A stretch of 64,000 bases of DNA from Clostridia bacterium (GCA_018432615.1 JAHDSQ010000040.1:1-64000), one strand, 5' to 3'. Shown: positions 18,385 to 27,681, counted from the first letter of the stretch. Notes: generated by a model from the sequence alone, not told the origin. Made by a program: numbers and translations.

Positions 18385-18870
18385 ATGACACCATTGGAAA
18401 GAGTTGAAAAATATTTTCAGACACTGTCCTTTTCTTTAGAGATAATTTTGTTTGATGAGAGCACTCGTACCTCGCAATTGGCGGCCCAAGCTTTAGGCGT
18501 TGAAGTGGGGCAAATCGCTAAAACGTTAGTCTTTGTTGAAAAGAAAAATGAAAAAGCGGTGATTATTGTAACCAGCGGCGATGTAAAGGTAGATACCAAG
18601 AAGCTTAAGCAGGCTGTCGGCTGCAAGATGAGGTTTGCGGATGGTGAAGAGGTCCTGTCTCTAACGGGGTACCCGCCGGGAGGGGTGTGTCCTTTCGCTT
18701 TACCGAAGGGATTGAATATTATGATCGATGAGAGCATGCGCCGTTTTCCCATTGTCTACGCGGCTGCAGGGACGGATAATTCTGCGGTTCCGGTTACTGT
18801 GGATCAATTATTGGAGTTGACCGGAGGTGAATCCTGCGATGTCTGTGTAACGGCATCTGTGAGGAAGTAA
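18385..18870 (+). CDS. YbaK/EbsC family aminoacyl-tRNA deacylase-like protein
   Basis: This 161-residue protein has the YbaK/ProX fold with the conserved Lys in KTLVFVEKKNEKAVIIV, GDVKVDTKKL and GYPPGGVCPFALP. Family members edit mischarged tRNA. GGAGGTA precedes the ATG. Its 3' end overlaps the convergent GH26-like gene by 67 bases. That gene, absent from the Bacillus order, splits tlyA/ybaK from nadK/argR. Confidence 0.9.
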   Translation: MTPLERVEKYFQTLSFSLEIILFDESTRTSQLAAQALGVEVGQIAKTLVFVEKKNEKAVIIVTSGDVKVDTKKLKQAVGCKMRFADGEEVLSLTGYPPGGVCPFALPKGLNIMIDESMRRFPIVYAAAGTDNSAVPVTVDQLLELTGGESCDVCVTASVRK

Positions 18871-20345
18871 TGATTGTGTAAGCCCTTTTGAAACGCAGCG
18901 AAGGCCTGAGGAGATGATTCCAGTTCATATTGCCATTTTTTATCCCGGCCATCGAACCAAGTGGCTATTTTAATGTTGGGATAATCTTGAGCAAGAAGTT
19001 GCATAGCATTTTCGATCCAAGCGGCTTTATTGCCGCCTGTTTCATTACTGCTGAATTCGGTGATCATCATGGGTTTGTCGGGATAGCGTTTTAGGTAGTC
19101 TTCGTAAATAGGGCGGTATATTTTCTCGAATTCCCGCCATACATCGCCCGGGTAGCTTGTTCCGTTGTTGTATCCGGTTAAGCCGATCCAGTCTACATAT
19201 TCATCACCGGGATAATACAGGTGAGGATTGTTCCAGGTAAAATTAGGATATGAGCGGTCATGGGGATTCCAGACAAACAATACGTTATCTGCCCCCACCT
19301 CTTTGAAGATGTCGACGATATGACGCCAGGCTTTTATATAAAGGTCTGTATCTTTGCCAAAGAACCAGGCACACCAAGGATCCCAGTCCCCGTTCATTTC
19401 ATTCAGCGGTCTGACGAAAACAGGCTCGTTGATACGCTTTAATCCCTCGGCCCATTCCCTGATAACGTCATCGTGCTCGCCGGCGATAAATTCCAAAACG
19501 GCAATCCATTCCAAGTCGGCGGTAAAGGGCTGCAGTGTCAACATTAACACACGCCCGTCCTGATATACTTTTCTGACGGCTGCTTCAGGGAATCCTGTAT
19601 CCGACGGGAAAATGGAGTAGGTCATAATGAACTCGAATTTATGATCGAGCTTTTCTTCGCTGGACAGCATACTATTGTAACAGCTACTGTAAAAAGGAAC
19701 TCCCGGATAAAATCTTCCCCAGAGAAGATTGTGGGGCGGGATGTCTAATGTCAGCTGCTTACCGGCGTAACTGATATGGGGAGATTCAGGCTCGGTGTTG
19801 TCTGCGTTGTTGTCTGCAGTAGAGGCCTTATGTAGTAAGCCTTCTCTTTTTAGGGTAGCGGCAGCACTGTCAAGGTCCTTTTTTAAGTCGGAAAGATTAT
19901 CTTTGGTGGTCTTGCCCCAGAAAGTGACTACACGGTCTTTAAATATTCGATGTTGCTCGATGTAGTAGTTGAGGTCCTGCTCGAAGGTTTTTATTTCAGG
20001 GCGAAAATAGGTCAGTTCCTCAACCCCGCAGTTCTTTTCGATTTTTCTTGTGCGTTTTAGTAGTTTAAAGTTGGCCTTACCTTTGTATAACTGCTTATTG
20101 CCATAATCAATATATGACCGGACCGATAATCTTGGACCGAGTTCCTGTTGATATATGTGGATAATACTGTGAGGACCGGTAAACTGCAGAACAATATCAC
20201 TTGTTGCCGGGTTTACAAGCTCATATTTTGCCGGTAGTGAAATGGAAAAGCCTGGGCCTTGAAAATCCCCGCCCATTGCCGGGGTTGCTCCTAACAGAAT
20301 GAAGAAGAGTGATAACAGTATCGTTACCTTAGTTCCTTTTTTCAT
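18804..20345 (-). CDS. Secreted GH26-like glycoside hydrolase with an N-terminal PsbP/DUF1795-like domain
   Basis: This 513-residue protein has a signal peptide (residues 1-25, ending ATPAMGG). Residues about 28-175 resemble the small alpha/beta PsbP/DUF1795-type domain (GFSISLPAKYELVN). A linker of about 30 residues leads to a GH26-like barrel: WGRFYPGVP, FVRPLNEMNGDWDPW with the acid/base Glu near residue 315, and MMITEFSSNE with the nucleophile Glu near residue 426. The target is probably a beta-mannan or beta-glucan; it may act on the cell surface. It is alone on the minus strand within a plus-strand housekeeping run, which suggests insertion. Confidence 0.78.
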   Translation of the reverse strand: MKKGTKVTILLSLFFILLGATPAMGGDFQGPGFSISLPAKYELVNPATSDIVLQFTGPHSIIHIYQQELGPRLSVRSYIDYGNKQLYKGKANFKLLKRTRKIEKNCGVEELTYFRPEIKTFEQDLNYYIEQHRIFKDRVVTFWGKTTKDNLSDLKKDLDSAAATLKREGLLHKASTADNNADNTEPESPHISYAGKQLTLDIPPHNLLWGRFYPGVPFYSSCYNSMLSSEEKLDHKFEFIMTYSIFPSDTGFPEAAVRKVYQDGRVLMLTLQPFTADLEWIAVLEFIAGEHDDVIREWAEGLKRINEPVFVRPLNEMNGDWDPWCAWFFGKDTDLYIKAWRHIVDIFKEVGADNVLFVWNPHDRSYPNFTWNNPHLYYPGDEYVDWIGLTGYNNGTSYPGDVWREFEKIYRPIYEDYLKRYPDKPMMITEFSSNETGGNKAAWIENAMQLLAQDYPNIKIATWFDGRDKKWQYELESSPQAFAAFQKGLHNHYFLTDAVTQTSQDSPPVNSNN

Positions 20346-20464
20346 TTTTTCCGCTCCGTTTTCGCTTTATATCTGCATATATTTTCCCACATCTGCCCTA
20401 TTATGGCAAGATGGAAGAAGGGGATTGTAGGCTTTTGTAGAAATAGAAAGACGGGAGGTAAAAC

Positions 20465-20995
20465 ATGAACGTAACAGATTATTTCATTATTGGAATGATA
20501 ATTGGCGGGCTAATTATTTACTATCTCCTGAAGAAAAAAAAGAGCCTGTCAATTAAGAGGATGCTAAGAAAGGCCAGAAGAGGCGAACAAAAGGCCATAC
20601 ATTTATTGGAATCAAATGGTTATACTGTTACAGGGGCACAGGAAAGAAAGACCATAACGACTTGGATAAACGGGAAACCCTATGAAAACCACGTACGGGC
20701 GGACTATTTAGTGAAAAAGCGTGGTAAGACATTTGTAGCAGAGGTGAAAACAGGCAAAAATGCACCGAGGCCGACGCTGGCCGATACCAGGAGGCAGTTG
20801 ATGGAGTACTATCTTGCATATGGGACAGATGGTATACTATTGATAGATATGGAAAGAAAAAAGATCAATGAAGTAGTATTTGCCGTTTCAGGAAGGGAAG
20901 AGAAGAACCGCTTTGTTCTTCTTACTGTTATTACCGGGACTATTGGACTGTTGTGCGGGCTGTTGTTGTATAAGTACTTTCTTTCATCATTCTAA
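20465..20995 (+). CDS. Membrane protein with a PD-(D/E)XK nuclease-like domain
   Basis: This 176-residue protein has an N-terminal membrane helix (about 7-22), a basic stretch (KKKKSLSIKRMLRKARRGEQ), a central domain and a C-terminal helix (about 152-172). The centre has VRADYLVKKRGKTFVAEVKTGK, in which D and EVK fit the catalytic pattern of restriction-endonuclease-like folds, followed by TRRQLMEYYLAYGTDGILLID. I do not recognise a named family. GGGAGGTA precedes the ATG. A membrane-tethered nuclease is an inference. Confidence 0.7.
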   Translation: MNVTDYFIIGMIIGGLIIYYLLKKKKSLSIKRMLRKARRGEQKAIHLLESNGYTVTGAQERKTITTWINGKPYENHVRADYLVKKRGKTFVAEVKTGKNAPRPTLADTRRQLMEYYLAYGTDGILLIDMERKKINEVVFAVSGREEKNRFVLLTVITGTIGLLCGLLLYKYFLSSF

Positions 20996-21029
20996 TGGAG
21001 AGTAGCTATTACGTTTTGGAGGAGTGGGT

Positions 21030-21899
21030 ATGGTAAAAAAAGTAGGGCTTATTGTCAATTCTAGAAAGAAGCAGCCTGTCGTAGTGGGAGAACAGCTTAT
21101 CAAGTGGTTTACGGCTAAGGGCATAGAGATATATTCTTGCGGTGTGGAGGCCCGGGCGCTTGGCTTGCTGGAGGATGAAAAGGGCTGTAGCCGAGGGAGT
21201 GATGTTGATTGTGTGATTGCTCTGGGAGGGGACGGTACCTTCTTGCGAGCGGCCAGGATGGCGGCTTTTTCCGGCATACCGATTCTCGGTGTTAATGTAG
21301 GAACCTTGGGCTTTTTGACAGAAATTGAACTTAATGAAATGGAAGAATCCTTGGAGAAGTTAGTCAACGGACAGTATCATATCGAAGAGAGAATGATGCT
21401 GGAGGCCAAAATCCTGCGCAATGGCAAAGAGGTAGAGCGATTTGTTGGTTTAAACGATGTTGTTTTAACTAAAGGACCTTTGGCTCGTCTTCAAATCTTA
21501 GACGTGTTTGTGGGGAAGGAATTTGTTACTACTTACAAGGCGGATGGCGTTATTATCTCCTCGCCGACCGGTTCGACAGCTTATTCCCTGTCTGCCGGCG
21601 GTCCCATCATTCATCCTGAGGTGGAAGTGTCGATCATAACTCCTATCTGTCCTCATACCTTACAAGCCCGTCCCGTGGTCATACCCTCTCATACCCAGGT
21701 TAAAATTATCGTTGCGGGGAGACAGTTGGATTCCATGTTGACCATCGACGGGCAGAGCGGATTTGAGATTATGGAGGGTGATGAAATAATTGTAAGCAAG
21801 GCTTCTTGCAGCACCAAGCTTATTCGGATCAAGGATTATAAATTCTTTAAAATACTGCAGGAAAAGCTTAAATCCGAAGGAAGAATTTCTTATGATTAG
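21030..21899 (+). CDS. nadK: NAD kinase
   Basis: This 289-residue enzyme phosphorylates NAD to NADP. Motifs are IALGGDGTFLRAARMA, GVNVGTLGFLTE, GLNDVVLTKG and SSPTGSTAYSLSAGGPI. A GTG two codons earlier (21024) is in frame, but TTTTGGAGGAG ends there and suits ATG 21030. It overlaps the next gene by 8 bases. Confidence 0.96.
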   Translation: MVKKVGLIVNSRKKQPVVVGEQLIKWFTAKGIEIYSCGVEARALGLLEDEKGCSRGSDVDCVIALGGDGTFLRAARMAAFSGIPILGVNVGTLGFLTEIELNEMEESLEKLVNGQYHIEERMMLEAKILRNGKEVERFVGLNDVVLTKGPLARLQILDVFVGKEFVTTYKADGVIISSPTGSTAYSLSAGGPIIHPEVEVSIITPICPHTLQARPVVIPSHTQVKIIVAGRQLDSMLTIDGQSGFEIMEGDEIIVSKASCSTKLIRIKDYKFFKILQEKLKSEGRISYD

Positions 21900-22461
21900 T
21901 GATTTGCGTGCAACAGAAGTTTCGCATTTACTACTCAGTAAGTTTCTGCGAGAGGGACAGCGTGCTGTGGACGCAACGGCAGGTAATGGATATGATACGG
22001 TATTTTTGGCTAAAAAGGTTGGAAAGCGAGGACAGGTATATGCCTTTGATATACAAACTATAGCAATTGAGCGGACCAAAGCGTTAATAGAAAAAGAAAA
22101 ATGCGCGGATGTGGTAAGGTTAATAAACGATACCCATGAAAAACTGACAGAATACATCAAAGGTTCGGTGCAGGCGATAGTATATAACCTCGGTTATTTA
22201 CCGGGTGGTGATAAAGCAACAATCACAAAGGCGGATGCGACATTATCATCAATCAAAGAGGCTCTAGAATTGCTTGCCCCCGGTGGCGTGATATCGATAG
22301 TTGCTTATCCCGGTCATGACGGCGGTGATTGTGAGGCAAAAAGGGTAGAGAATCTTTTGCAAGAACTGGATTCGGCCCTGTGGGATGTATTTTCTTATCA
22401 GAGATTTAATGCAATCAAACCGGCCCCGTATTTACTTTTTCTACATAAAAGAACCGGGTAG
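21892..22461 (+). CDS. mnmM: YtqB/MnmM family SAM-dependent methyltransferase
   Basis: This 189-residue class I methyltransferase has the SAM loop AVDATAGNGYDTVFLAKKVG (about residues 24-43), the acidic strand end VYAFDIQTIAI and YNLGYLPGGDK. The YtqB/MnmM family methylates the wobble uridine side chain nm5s2U in tRNA of Firmicutes. It is coupled to nadK by an 8-base overlap. Confidence 0.85.
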   Translation: MISDLRATEVSHLLLSKFLREGQRAVDATAGNGYDTVFLAKKVGKRGQVYAFDIQTIAIERTKALIEKEKCADVVRLINDTHEKLTEYIKGSVQAIVYNLGYLPGGDKATITKADATLSSIKEALELLAPGGVISIVAYPGHDGGDCEAKRVENLLQELDSALWDVFSYQRFNAIKPAPYLLFLHKRTG

Positions 22462-22484
22462 GGATGTAAAGAGGAGGATTAAAC

Positions 22485-22955
22485 TTGAAGGCTAGCCGAC
22501 AGAAAAAGATCTTGGAGATCCTTAAAAATCGAGAAATTGCCACACAGACAGAGATGGCCCGGGCGTTGAGGGCTGCAGGCTTTGATGTAACACAAGCGAC
22601 TGTATCAAGAGATATTAAGGAATTACGACTGGTTAAAATACCGGTGGGGAACGATAACTACCGGTACGGATTGCCGCAAGAACAGAATTCAGCCCGAAAT
22701 GAGCAGCGCTTGTGCCGGATGATGCAGGAGCTGGTAGTTGAAATTGCGGATAGCGAAAATATTGTTGTGCTGCGTACTTACCCCGGAAATGCCCATGCGA
22801 TTGCAGCACTTTTGGACGGTGCGGCTTGGCCGGAAATACTCGGTACAGTTGCCGGTGATGATACTATTATGTTGGTTATTAGGACGTCGGAAGGGCAGGG
22901 AAACCGAAAAGAGGTTAAAAACGTTGTATCTAAACTGAAAAGCCTGATGGAGTAG
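22485..22955 (+). CDS. argR: Arginine repressor ArgR/AhrC
   Basis: This 156-residue regulator has an N-terminal winged helix (SRQKKILEILKNREIATQTEMARALRAAG, ATVSRDIKELRLVK) and a C-terminal hexamerisation and arginine-binding domain (TYPGNAHAIAALLDGAAWPEILGTVAGDDTI). It starts at TTG after GAGGAGG. It stands just before recN, as in Bacillus. Confidence 0.95.
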   Translation: MKASRQKKILEILKNREIATQTEMARALRAAGFDVTQATVSRDIKELRLVKIPVGNDNYRYGLPQEQNSARNEQRLCRMMQELVVEIADSENIVVLRTYPGNAHAIAALLDGAAWPEILGTVAGDDTIMLVIRTSEGQGNRKEVKNVVSKLKSLME

Positions 22956-22964
22956 GTGTAAATT

Positions 22965-24632
22965 ATGTTGGAAAGACTGTATATCAAGAATTTTGCTCTG
23001 ATTGAGGAAATAAATCTTGATTTTTGTGAGAAATTCAATGTTTTGACCGGCGAAACAGGAGCAGGAAAATCTATCGTTATTGATGCTGTTTCCGTGCTTT
23101 TAGGTGGTAGAGCCCAGACTGAGTATGTTAGGCATGGCTGCGATATGGCAGTAATAGAGGGCGTCTTTTTTGTTCCTCAAGGAGGGCGTGTTTTCGAGAG
23201 CCTGGTCGAATATGGTGTGGATTGTGAGGAAGGCACGCTTATTCTTTCCCGGGAGATCGCCATAAATGGCAGAAATAGCTGCCGCATTAACGGCAGAAAC
23301 TTAACATTAGGACAATACCGTGTGATTGGTCAAATGTTGGTAGAAATTCACGGGCAGCATAATCACCAATACTTATTGCAACCCCACAGGCATTTGGAAA
23401 TCCTTGATCGTTTCGGGAAAACGGAGCATTTCAAGCTTTTGCAAAAGGTTAAAGAGAGCTATCAGATCTGGAAAGAAGCTAAGACGGAGCTTGAAGATTT
23501 ACACAACAGAGAACAGGACCGGTTGCAACGGATCGATTTTCTTTCTTTTCAGCTTGCGGAGATCAAAGGAGCCGGATTGAAGGAGAATGAGGAAGAGGAA
23601 CTGCAACGGGAAGCCAATATCCTTGCTAATGCGGAAAAAATCAGCATGAACCTTAATTCAGCCTATCTTTGTATTTTCGGCGGTGAGAATGAGGCCACAG
23701 CGTATGAATTGGTGGGTAAGGCGGTAAAAAATCTCGAGTATGTCAGGGAGCTTGATGATAAGCTTGAGAAGACCTCCGCAGAGATTGAGTCCTGTCTGTA
23801 TCAGCTTGAGGAAGGTGCCGCTGTCATCAGAGATTATTTGGAGAACATTGATTATTCCCCCCGGCGCTTGGAGGAAACGGAGAAGCGTCTTTATGTGGTT
23901 AAAGAATTATGTAGGAAATACGGTGGTACTGTCAAGGAAGTTTTGCTATACGGGGAAAAGGCCCAGGCCGAATTGGATCTATTAAACGGAAGTGGTGAAA
24001 GGGCTGAAGAATTAAAAGAGTTAGTGGAAAAAGCGTGGCAGGAATATTTTCAATTGTCTGCTTTGCTGTCGGAAAAACGAAGGGAGATTGGTGCCGGTCT
24101 GGATGAAGAAGTGACAAGCCAGTTGCTGGAGCTTGCGATGCCTGATGCTGTTTTTCGCACAGGGTTCAGTGCTGTCGAACCCTCGGCCCGCGGCAATGAG
24201 GAGGCTGAATTTTTGATTTCTGCCAATCCCGGAGAACCTCTTTTGCCTGTAGCTAAAATCGCTTCCGGAGGCGAGTTGTCACGTATGATGCTGGCCTTTA
24301 AGTCGATATTTGCAGGATTAGACGGGATAGATACCCTGATCTTTGACGAAATCGATTCCGGGATCGGTGGAAAAGCCGCTCAAAAGGTGGCTGAAAAGCT
24401 GGAAAAGATATCTGAAAATCAGCAGGTTATTTGTGTTACTCATTCATCCATTATTGCAGCCCTAGCTGATCGACATTTGCTTTTAGAGAAACAGGTTGAA
24501 AGGGGACGGACCCAAACATTTGTCCGCTATTTATCAAAGGATGAGAGGGTGGAAGAATTGACCCGCATGATGGGGGGAGAAAGGCAAACAGATGATTTAA
24601 AACGACATGCCTCACAAATTTTAAAAAAATAA
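22965..24632 (+). CDS. recN: DNA repair protein RecN
   Basis: This 555-residue SMC-like ATPase acts early in double-strand break repair. It has Walker A GETGAGKSIVIDAV (about residues 30-43), a central coiled coil (about 150-370), the signature KIASGGELSRMMLAFK and Walker B TLIFDEIDSGIGG. Confidence 0.97.
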   Translation: MLERLYIKNFALIEEINLDFCEKFNVLTGETGAGKSIVIDAVSVLLGGRAQTEYVRHGCDMAVIEGVFFVPQGGRVFESLVEYGVDCEEGTLILSREIAINGRNSCRINGRNLTLGQYRVIGQMLVEIHGQHNHQYLLQPHRHLEILDRFGKTEHFKLLQKVKESYQIWKEAKTELEDLHNREQDRLQRIDFLSFQLAEIKGAGLKENEEEELQREANILANAEKISMNLNSAYLCIFGGENEATAYELVGKAVKNLEYVRELDDKLEKTSAEIESCLYQLEEGAAVIRDYLENIDYSPRRLEETEKRLYVVKELCRKYGGTVKEVLLYGEKAQAELDLLNGSGERAEELKELVEKAWQEYFQLSALLSEKRREIGAGLDEEVTSQLLELAMPDAVFRTGFSAVEPSARGNEEAEFLISANPGEPLLPVAKIASGGELSRMMLAFKSIFAGLDGIDTLIFDEIDSGIGGKAAQKVAEKLEKISENQQVICVTHSSIIAALADRHLLLEKQVERGRTQTFVRYLSKDERVEELTRMMGGERQTDDLKRHASQILKK

Positions 24633-24740
24633 TAGGAATATTTTCGTAAACATAAATGCCGAGCAAAAGGGTTAATTTAAAAAAGCGAAGTATCTTTAGA
24701 TGGAATAGGAAGGATTTGCCAAAACTAGGGGGACATAACC

Positions 24741-25937
24741 ATGAATTCAACCAAAAGGCAAATCCTCGGATTCTTATTATGGTTTTTTGTTGCATTTTTT
24801 ATTATTGCTCCTCAGGAAGAAGGCTGTTTCAGTATTCTTGAAACCCAACGCTTGGTGGCGGGGGATTTATTGCACGCAAGAGATCCCGTCGAGATGCCTG
24901 CTGTTAATCTTATACCAGGCGGACATTCCATAGGTGTCGTCTTAAGAACAGAGGGAGTTCTTGTTGTAGGCTTTTCTCCTGTCATAGATGAGGCTGGTTC
25001 TCCTCTTTTCCCGGCCAGGGATGCGGGTATCCAGATTGGGGATGTGGTGACGGAAATCAATGGAAGTGCCGTTTTGACTGATGATCAGGCTAAAAGTATG
25101 ATTACAGCCCTCGGCAAGGAGGGAAGCCGGATGGAATTGACGGTCAGACGAAATGAGGAGTCACATCATAAGGTGGTGTATCCACATTATTGCAATGACA
25201 CCAAATCTTACAGAATTGGGCTTTTTATACGTGATAATGCGGGTGGCGTGGGAACGCTGACATTTTATGATCCGTCCACCAAGAAATATGGAGCCCTTGG
25301 ACATGTGATTACCGACTGTGAGACAAACCAACCGTTAAGAATAAGGCAGGGGAAAATCCTGCACGCTTTGGTGCAGGATATACTACAGGCCCAAAAGGGT
25401 AAGCCGGGCGAAAAAATCGGCATGTTCGTTGAAGACGGGGAGTGGGGGGATATCGAGAAAAATGATGACAGCGGCATTTATGGAAGGATAGAAGGGGATT
25501 TTGTCAATCCCTTATATCCAGAACCTGTGGCAGTAGCGTACGCCGATGAGGTTCATACCGGTAATGCCAAAATTTTGACAGTACTAAAAGGACAGGAAAT
25601 TAAAGAATATAATGTTAAAATTGAACGTATGCTGTACGGGAGACAGGATGGAAAAAATATGATTATCAGGATTACCGATCCTGAATTATTGCGGCAGACG
25701 GGAGGAATCGTTCAGGGAATGAGCGGTAGTCCAATTATTCAGGATGGCAAATTGATCGGTGCTATTACTCATGTTTTTATTAATGAACCGGACAGAGGCT
25801 ACGGGGTTTTCATTGAAAGGATGTTGATAGAAGCCGATATAGTAAAACAGGAGGGAGAAACCTTGGGATTAAAATCTCAAGGTTTCATATTAGGTGCGCC
25901 ACGCAGCCTGATAGTACTGTCGAAAGATAAAGAATAA
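24741..25937 (+). CDS. spoIVB: Stage IV sporulation protein B, SpoIVB peptidase
   Basis: This 398-residue forespore-secreted serine peptidase signals to the mother cell for sigma-K activation. It has an N-terminal membrane helix (about 8-25), a PDZ domain (about 95-140: AGIQIGDVVTEINGSAV) and an S55 peptidase domain with the catalytic His in YGALGHVITD and Ser in VQGMSGSPIIQDG. GGGGGA precedes the ATG. It lies between recN and spo0A, as in Bacillus. Confidence 0.95.
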   Translation: MNSTKRQILGFLLWFFVAFFIIAPQEEGCFSILETQRLVAGDLLHARDPVEMPAVNLIPGGHSIGVVLRTEGVLVVGFSPVIDEAGSPLFPARDAGIQIGDVVTEINGSAVLTDDQAKSMITALGKEGSRMELTVRRNEESHHKVVYPHYCNDTKSYRIGLFIRDNAGGVGTLTFYDPSTKKYGALGHVITDCETNQPLRIRQGKILHALVQDILQAQKGKPGEKIGMFVEDGEWGDIEKNDDSGIYGRIEGDFVNPLYPEPVAVAYADEVHTGNAKILTVLKGQEIKEYNVKIERMLYGRQDGKNMIIRITDPELLRQTGGIVQGMSGSPIIQDGKLIGAITHVFINEPDRGYGVFIERMLIEADIVKQEGETLGLKSQGFILGAPRSLIVLSKDKE

Positions 25938-25947
25938 TAAGGGATAA

Positions 25948-25976
25948 TTGAATATTATGCTGAAATAGCGTATTAT
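25948..25976 (+). promoter_or_regulatory. Vegetative sigma-A promoter of spo0A (Pv-like)
   Basis: TTGAAT at 25948-25953 is followed after exactly 17 bases by TATTAT at 25971-25976. It lies about 150 bases upstream of the spo0A start, the place of Pv in Bacillus. Confidence 0.6.
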
Positions 25977-26056
25977 ACTAGTAGATAAGAACACATTTTA
26001 TTGAAAAAAGACGGAAAATATTTTGATTAATCTAGTATTAAATGGAAAAATGAAGC

Positions 26057-26081
26057 AGGAAATAAAAGTCAATTGTCGAAG
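26057..26081 (+). promoter_or_regulatory. Sigma-H promoter of spo0A (Ps-like) with an overlapping 0A box
   Basis: AGGAAAT at 26057-26063 and GAAG at 26078-26081, 14 bases apart, match the sigma-H pattern (AGGAxxT, then GAAT). A perfect 0A box, TTGTCGAA, covers 26073-26080 and overlaps the -10. This predicts autoregulation by Spo0A~P. Confidence 0.6.
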
Positions 26082-26124
26082 TGGATAAATATAGAAACAA
26101 AATTGATAAGGGGAGATTAAAAGG

Positions 26125-26922
26125 ATGTACGAAACAATCAAAGTGTTAATTGCTGACGACAACAAAGATTTTGTAGAGATATTATACGAATACTTTGAAC
26201 GCCAAGAAGATTTTTGTGTTGTCGGAACAGCAAACAACGGCTTGGAAACCTTGGAGATGATTGGCACCAAAATGCCGGACGTTGTGGTTTTAGACATTAT
26301 AATGCCGCATCTTGATGGGATCGGAGTTTTGGAAAGACTGGCCGAATCAGGGATTCAGGAGAAACCCAAGGTTGTCATGTTGACAGCTTTCGGTCAGGAA
26401 TCGATGACCCAAAAGGCCGTAGACATGGGGGCTGACTATTTTATTCTCAAGCCGTTTGATTTAGAGACTTTGGGTAATCGGTTGCGTCAATTGTTTAAGG
26501 GGAAGATGTCGTTTGGGGGGAACACATCCTCTGTGCAGCCGGTATATCAGATGCCGCTTGTTCGACCCAGGAGTTTGGATTTGGAAGTTACTAATATAAT
26601 ACATCAGATGGGGGTTCCGGCGCATATCAAGGGATATCAGTACCTGCGCGATGCCATTTTGATGGTAATCGAAAAAGTGAGCTTGCTAGGAGCTATAACA
26701 AAGGAGTTATATCCGACTATTGCGGAAAAATATCGGACGACACCCAGTAGGGTCGAAAGGGCTATTCGTCATGCGATTGAACTGGCCTGGGATCGGGGTA
26801 ACGTGGAGATGATGACGAAGTACTTTGGTTATACCATTAATATTCAACGAGGAAAGCCTACCAACTCCGAATTTATTGCCATGATTGCCGATAAGCTCAG
26901 AATCGGCAATAAGGTGGTTTAG
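26125..26922 (+). CDS. spo0A: Sporulation master regulator Spo0A
   Basis: This 265-residue response regulator has a receiver domain with D11/D12, the phospho-acceptor D57 ([13 protein letters not shown]), Thr in VMLTAFG and Lys in ILKPFD. The C-terminal DNA-binding domain has the conserved [21 protein letters not shown] and [26 protein letters not shown] precedes the ATG. Two candidate promoters and a 0A box lie upstream, and a strong terminator follows, so it is a single-gene unit. Confidence 0.98.
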   Translation: MYETIKVLIADDNKDFVEILYEYFERQEDFCVVGTANNGLETLEMIGTKMPDVVVLDIIMPHLDGIGVLERLAESGIQEKPKVVMLTAFGQESMTQKAVDMGADYFILKPFDLETLGNRLRQLFKGKMSFGGNTSSVQPVYQMPLVRPRSLDLEVTNIIHQMGVPAHIKGYQYLRDAILMVIEKVSLLGAITKELYPTIAEKYRTTPSRVERAIRHAIELAWDRGNVEMMTKYFGYTINIQRGKPTNSEFIAMIADKLRIGNKVV

Positions 26923-26979
26923 CTGAGGAAGACACGATTTATTTATTCGGCATCATAAACTTACTAATTTTTGTTCATT

Positions 26980-27039
26980 CAAGCACCTCTATTTTTATCT
27001 AAGTTATTAGGTGAAAATAGAGGTGCTTGTTTTCCTTTT
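26980..27039 (+). terminator. Intrinsic terminator after spo0A
   Basis: A perfect 16-base stem, CAAGCACCTCTATTTT (26980-26995) with AAAATAGAGGTGCTTG (27014-27029), closes an 18-base loop and is followed by a T-rich tract (TTTTCCTTTT). Confidence 0.85.
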
Positions 27040-27051
27040 ACAGAAATGTAC

Positions 27052-27060
27052 TGGTATAAT
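27052..27060 (+). promoter_or_regulatory. Extended -10 promoter for the NUDIX gene
   Basis: TGGTATAAT is a perfect extended -10 element; no good -35 is present. It lies immediately after the spo0A terminator. Confidence 0.5.
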
Positions 27061-27106
27061 CTTTTAAGAAGAGGGAAGTAAGATAAGTATTCAGATGAGG
27101 AGGCAA

Positions 27107-27652
27107 ATGGCTTTGGAGGAAAAGTATCTTAGGAAAATCAGTGAAGCAAAGGGTAGTTTCTTGGTTTTCAGGCAGGACGAGGTCATGTTGAGTAACGGAA
27201 GAAAAACAAAACGGGATGTAATACTGCATCCGGGAGCGGTGGCTGTATTGGCTGTGACACCAAAGGAGGAAATCATCCTGGTCAAGCAATACAGGTACCC
27301 AGTGGGCAAGGTTACATATGAAATTCCGGCCGGCAAGCTGGAAAAGGGCGAGGAACCTTTAATGACGGCTCAAAGGGAGCTGGCCGAGGAAACGGGTTAT
27401 CGGGCAAAAGAGTGGAAAAAATTAACTGCCTTCTATGCTGCCCCGGGTTATGCCAACGAAGTTATTCATCTTTTTTTAGCGGAAAACCTGCAGAAATCAG
27501 CAGCGCGGCCGGACCCTGACGAGATAATTGATTATGAAAAAATGACTATTAAAGAGGCTTATAACCAAGTATTAGCAGGGGAGATAGACGACGCTAAGAC
27601 TATCATGGGAATCTTATGGCTGGTTAACAGTTCCCGGTATTTGGACTTGTAG
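27107..27652 (+). CDS. NUDIX hydrolase, ADP-ribose pyrophosphatase type
   Basis: This protein of about 181 residues carries the NUDIX box in GKLEKGEEPLMTAQRELAEETGY and the upstream KQYRYPVGKVTYEIPAG that marks ADP-ribose pyrophosphatases (Bacillus NudF type). The frame opens at ATG 27095. AGGAGG at 27098-27103 points to ATG 27107 or TTG 27113, so the exact start is uncertain. It is placed between spo0A and spoIIM, as nudF is near spoIIM in Bacillus. Confidence 0.9.
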   Translation: MALEEKYLRKISEAKGSFLVFRQDEVMLSNGRKTKRDVILHPGAVAVLAVTPKEEIILVKQYRYPVGKVTYEIPAGKLEKGEEPLMTAQRELAEETGYRAKEWKKLTAFYAAPGYANEVIHLFLAENLQKSAARPDPDEIIDYEKMTIKEAYNQVLAGEIDDAKTIMGILWLVNSSRYLDL

Positions 27653-27681
27653 TTATATTTCCGTTTTCCGCCTCATAACAT
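27653..27681 (+). promoter_or_regulatory. Candidate sigma-E promoter of spoIIM
   Basis: TTATATT at 27653-27659 is followed after 14 bases by CATAACAT at 27674-27681, close to the sigma-E pattern. spoIIM is sigma-E dependent in Bacillus. Confidence 0.5.
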
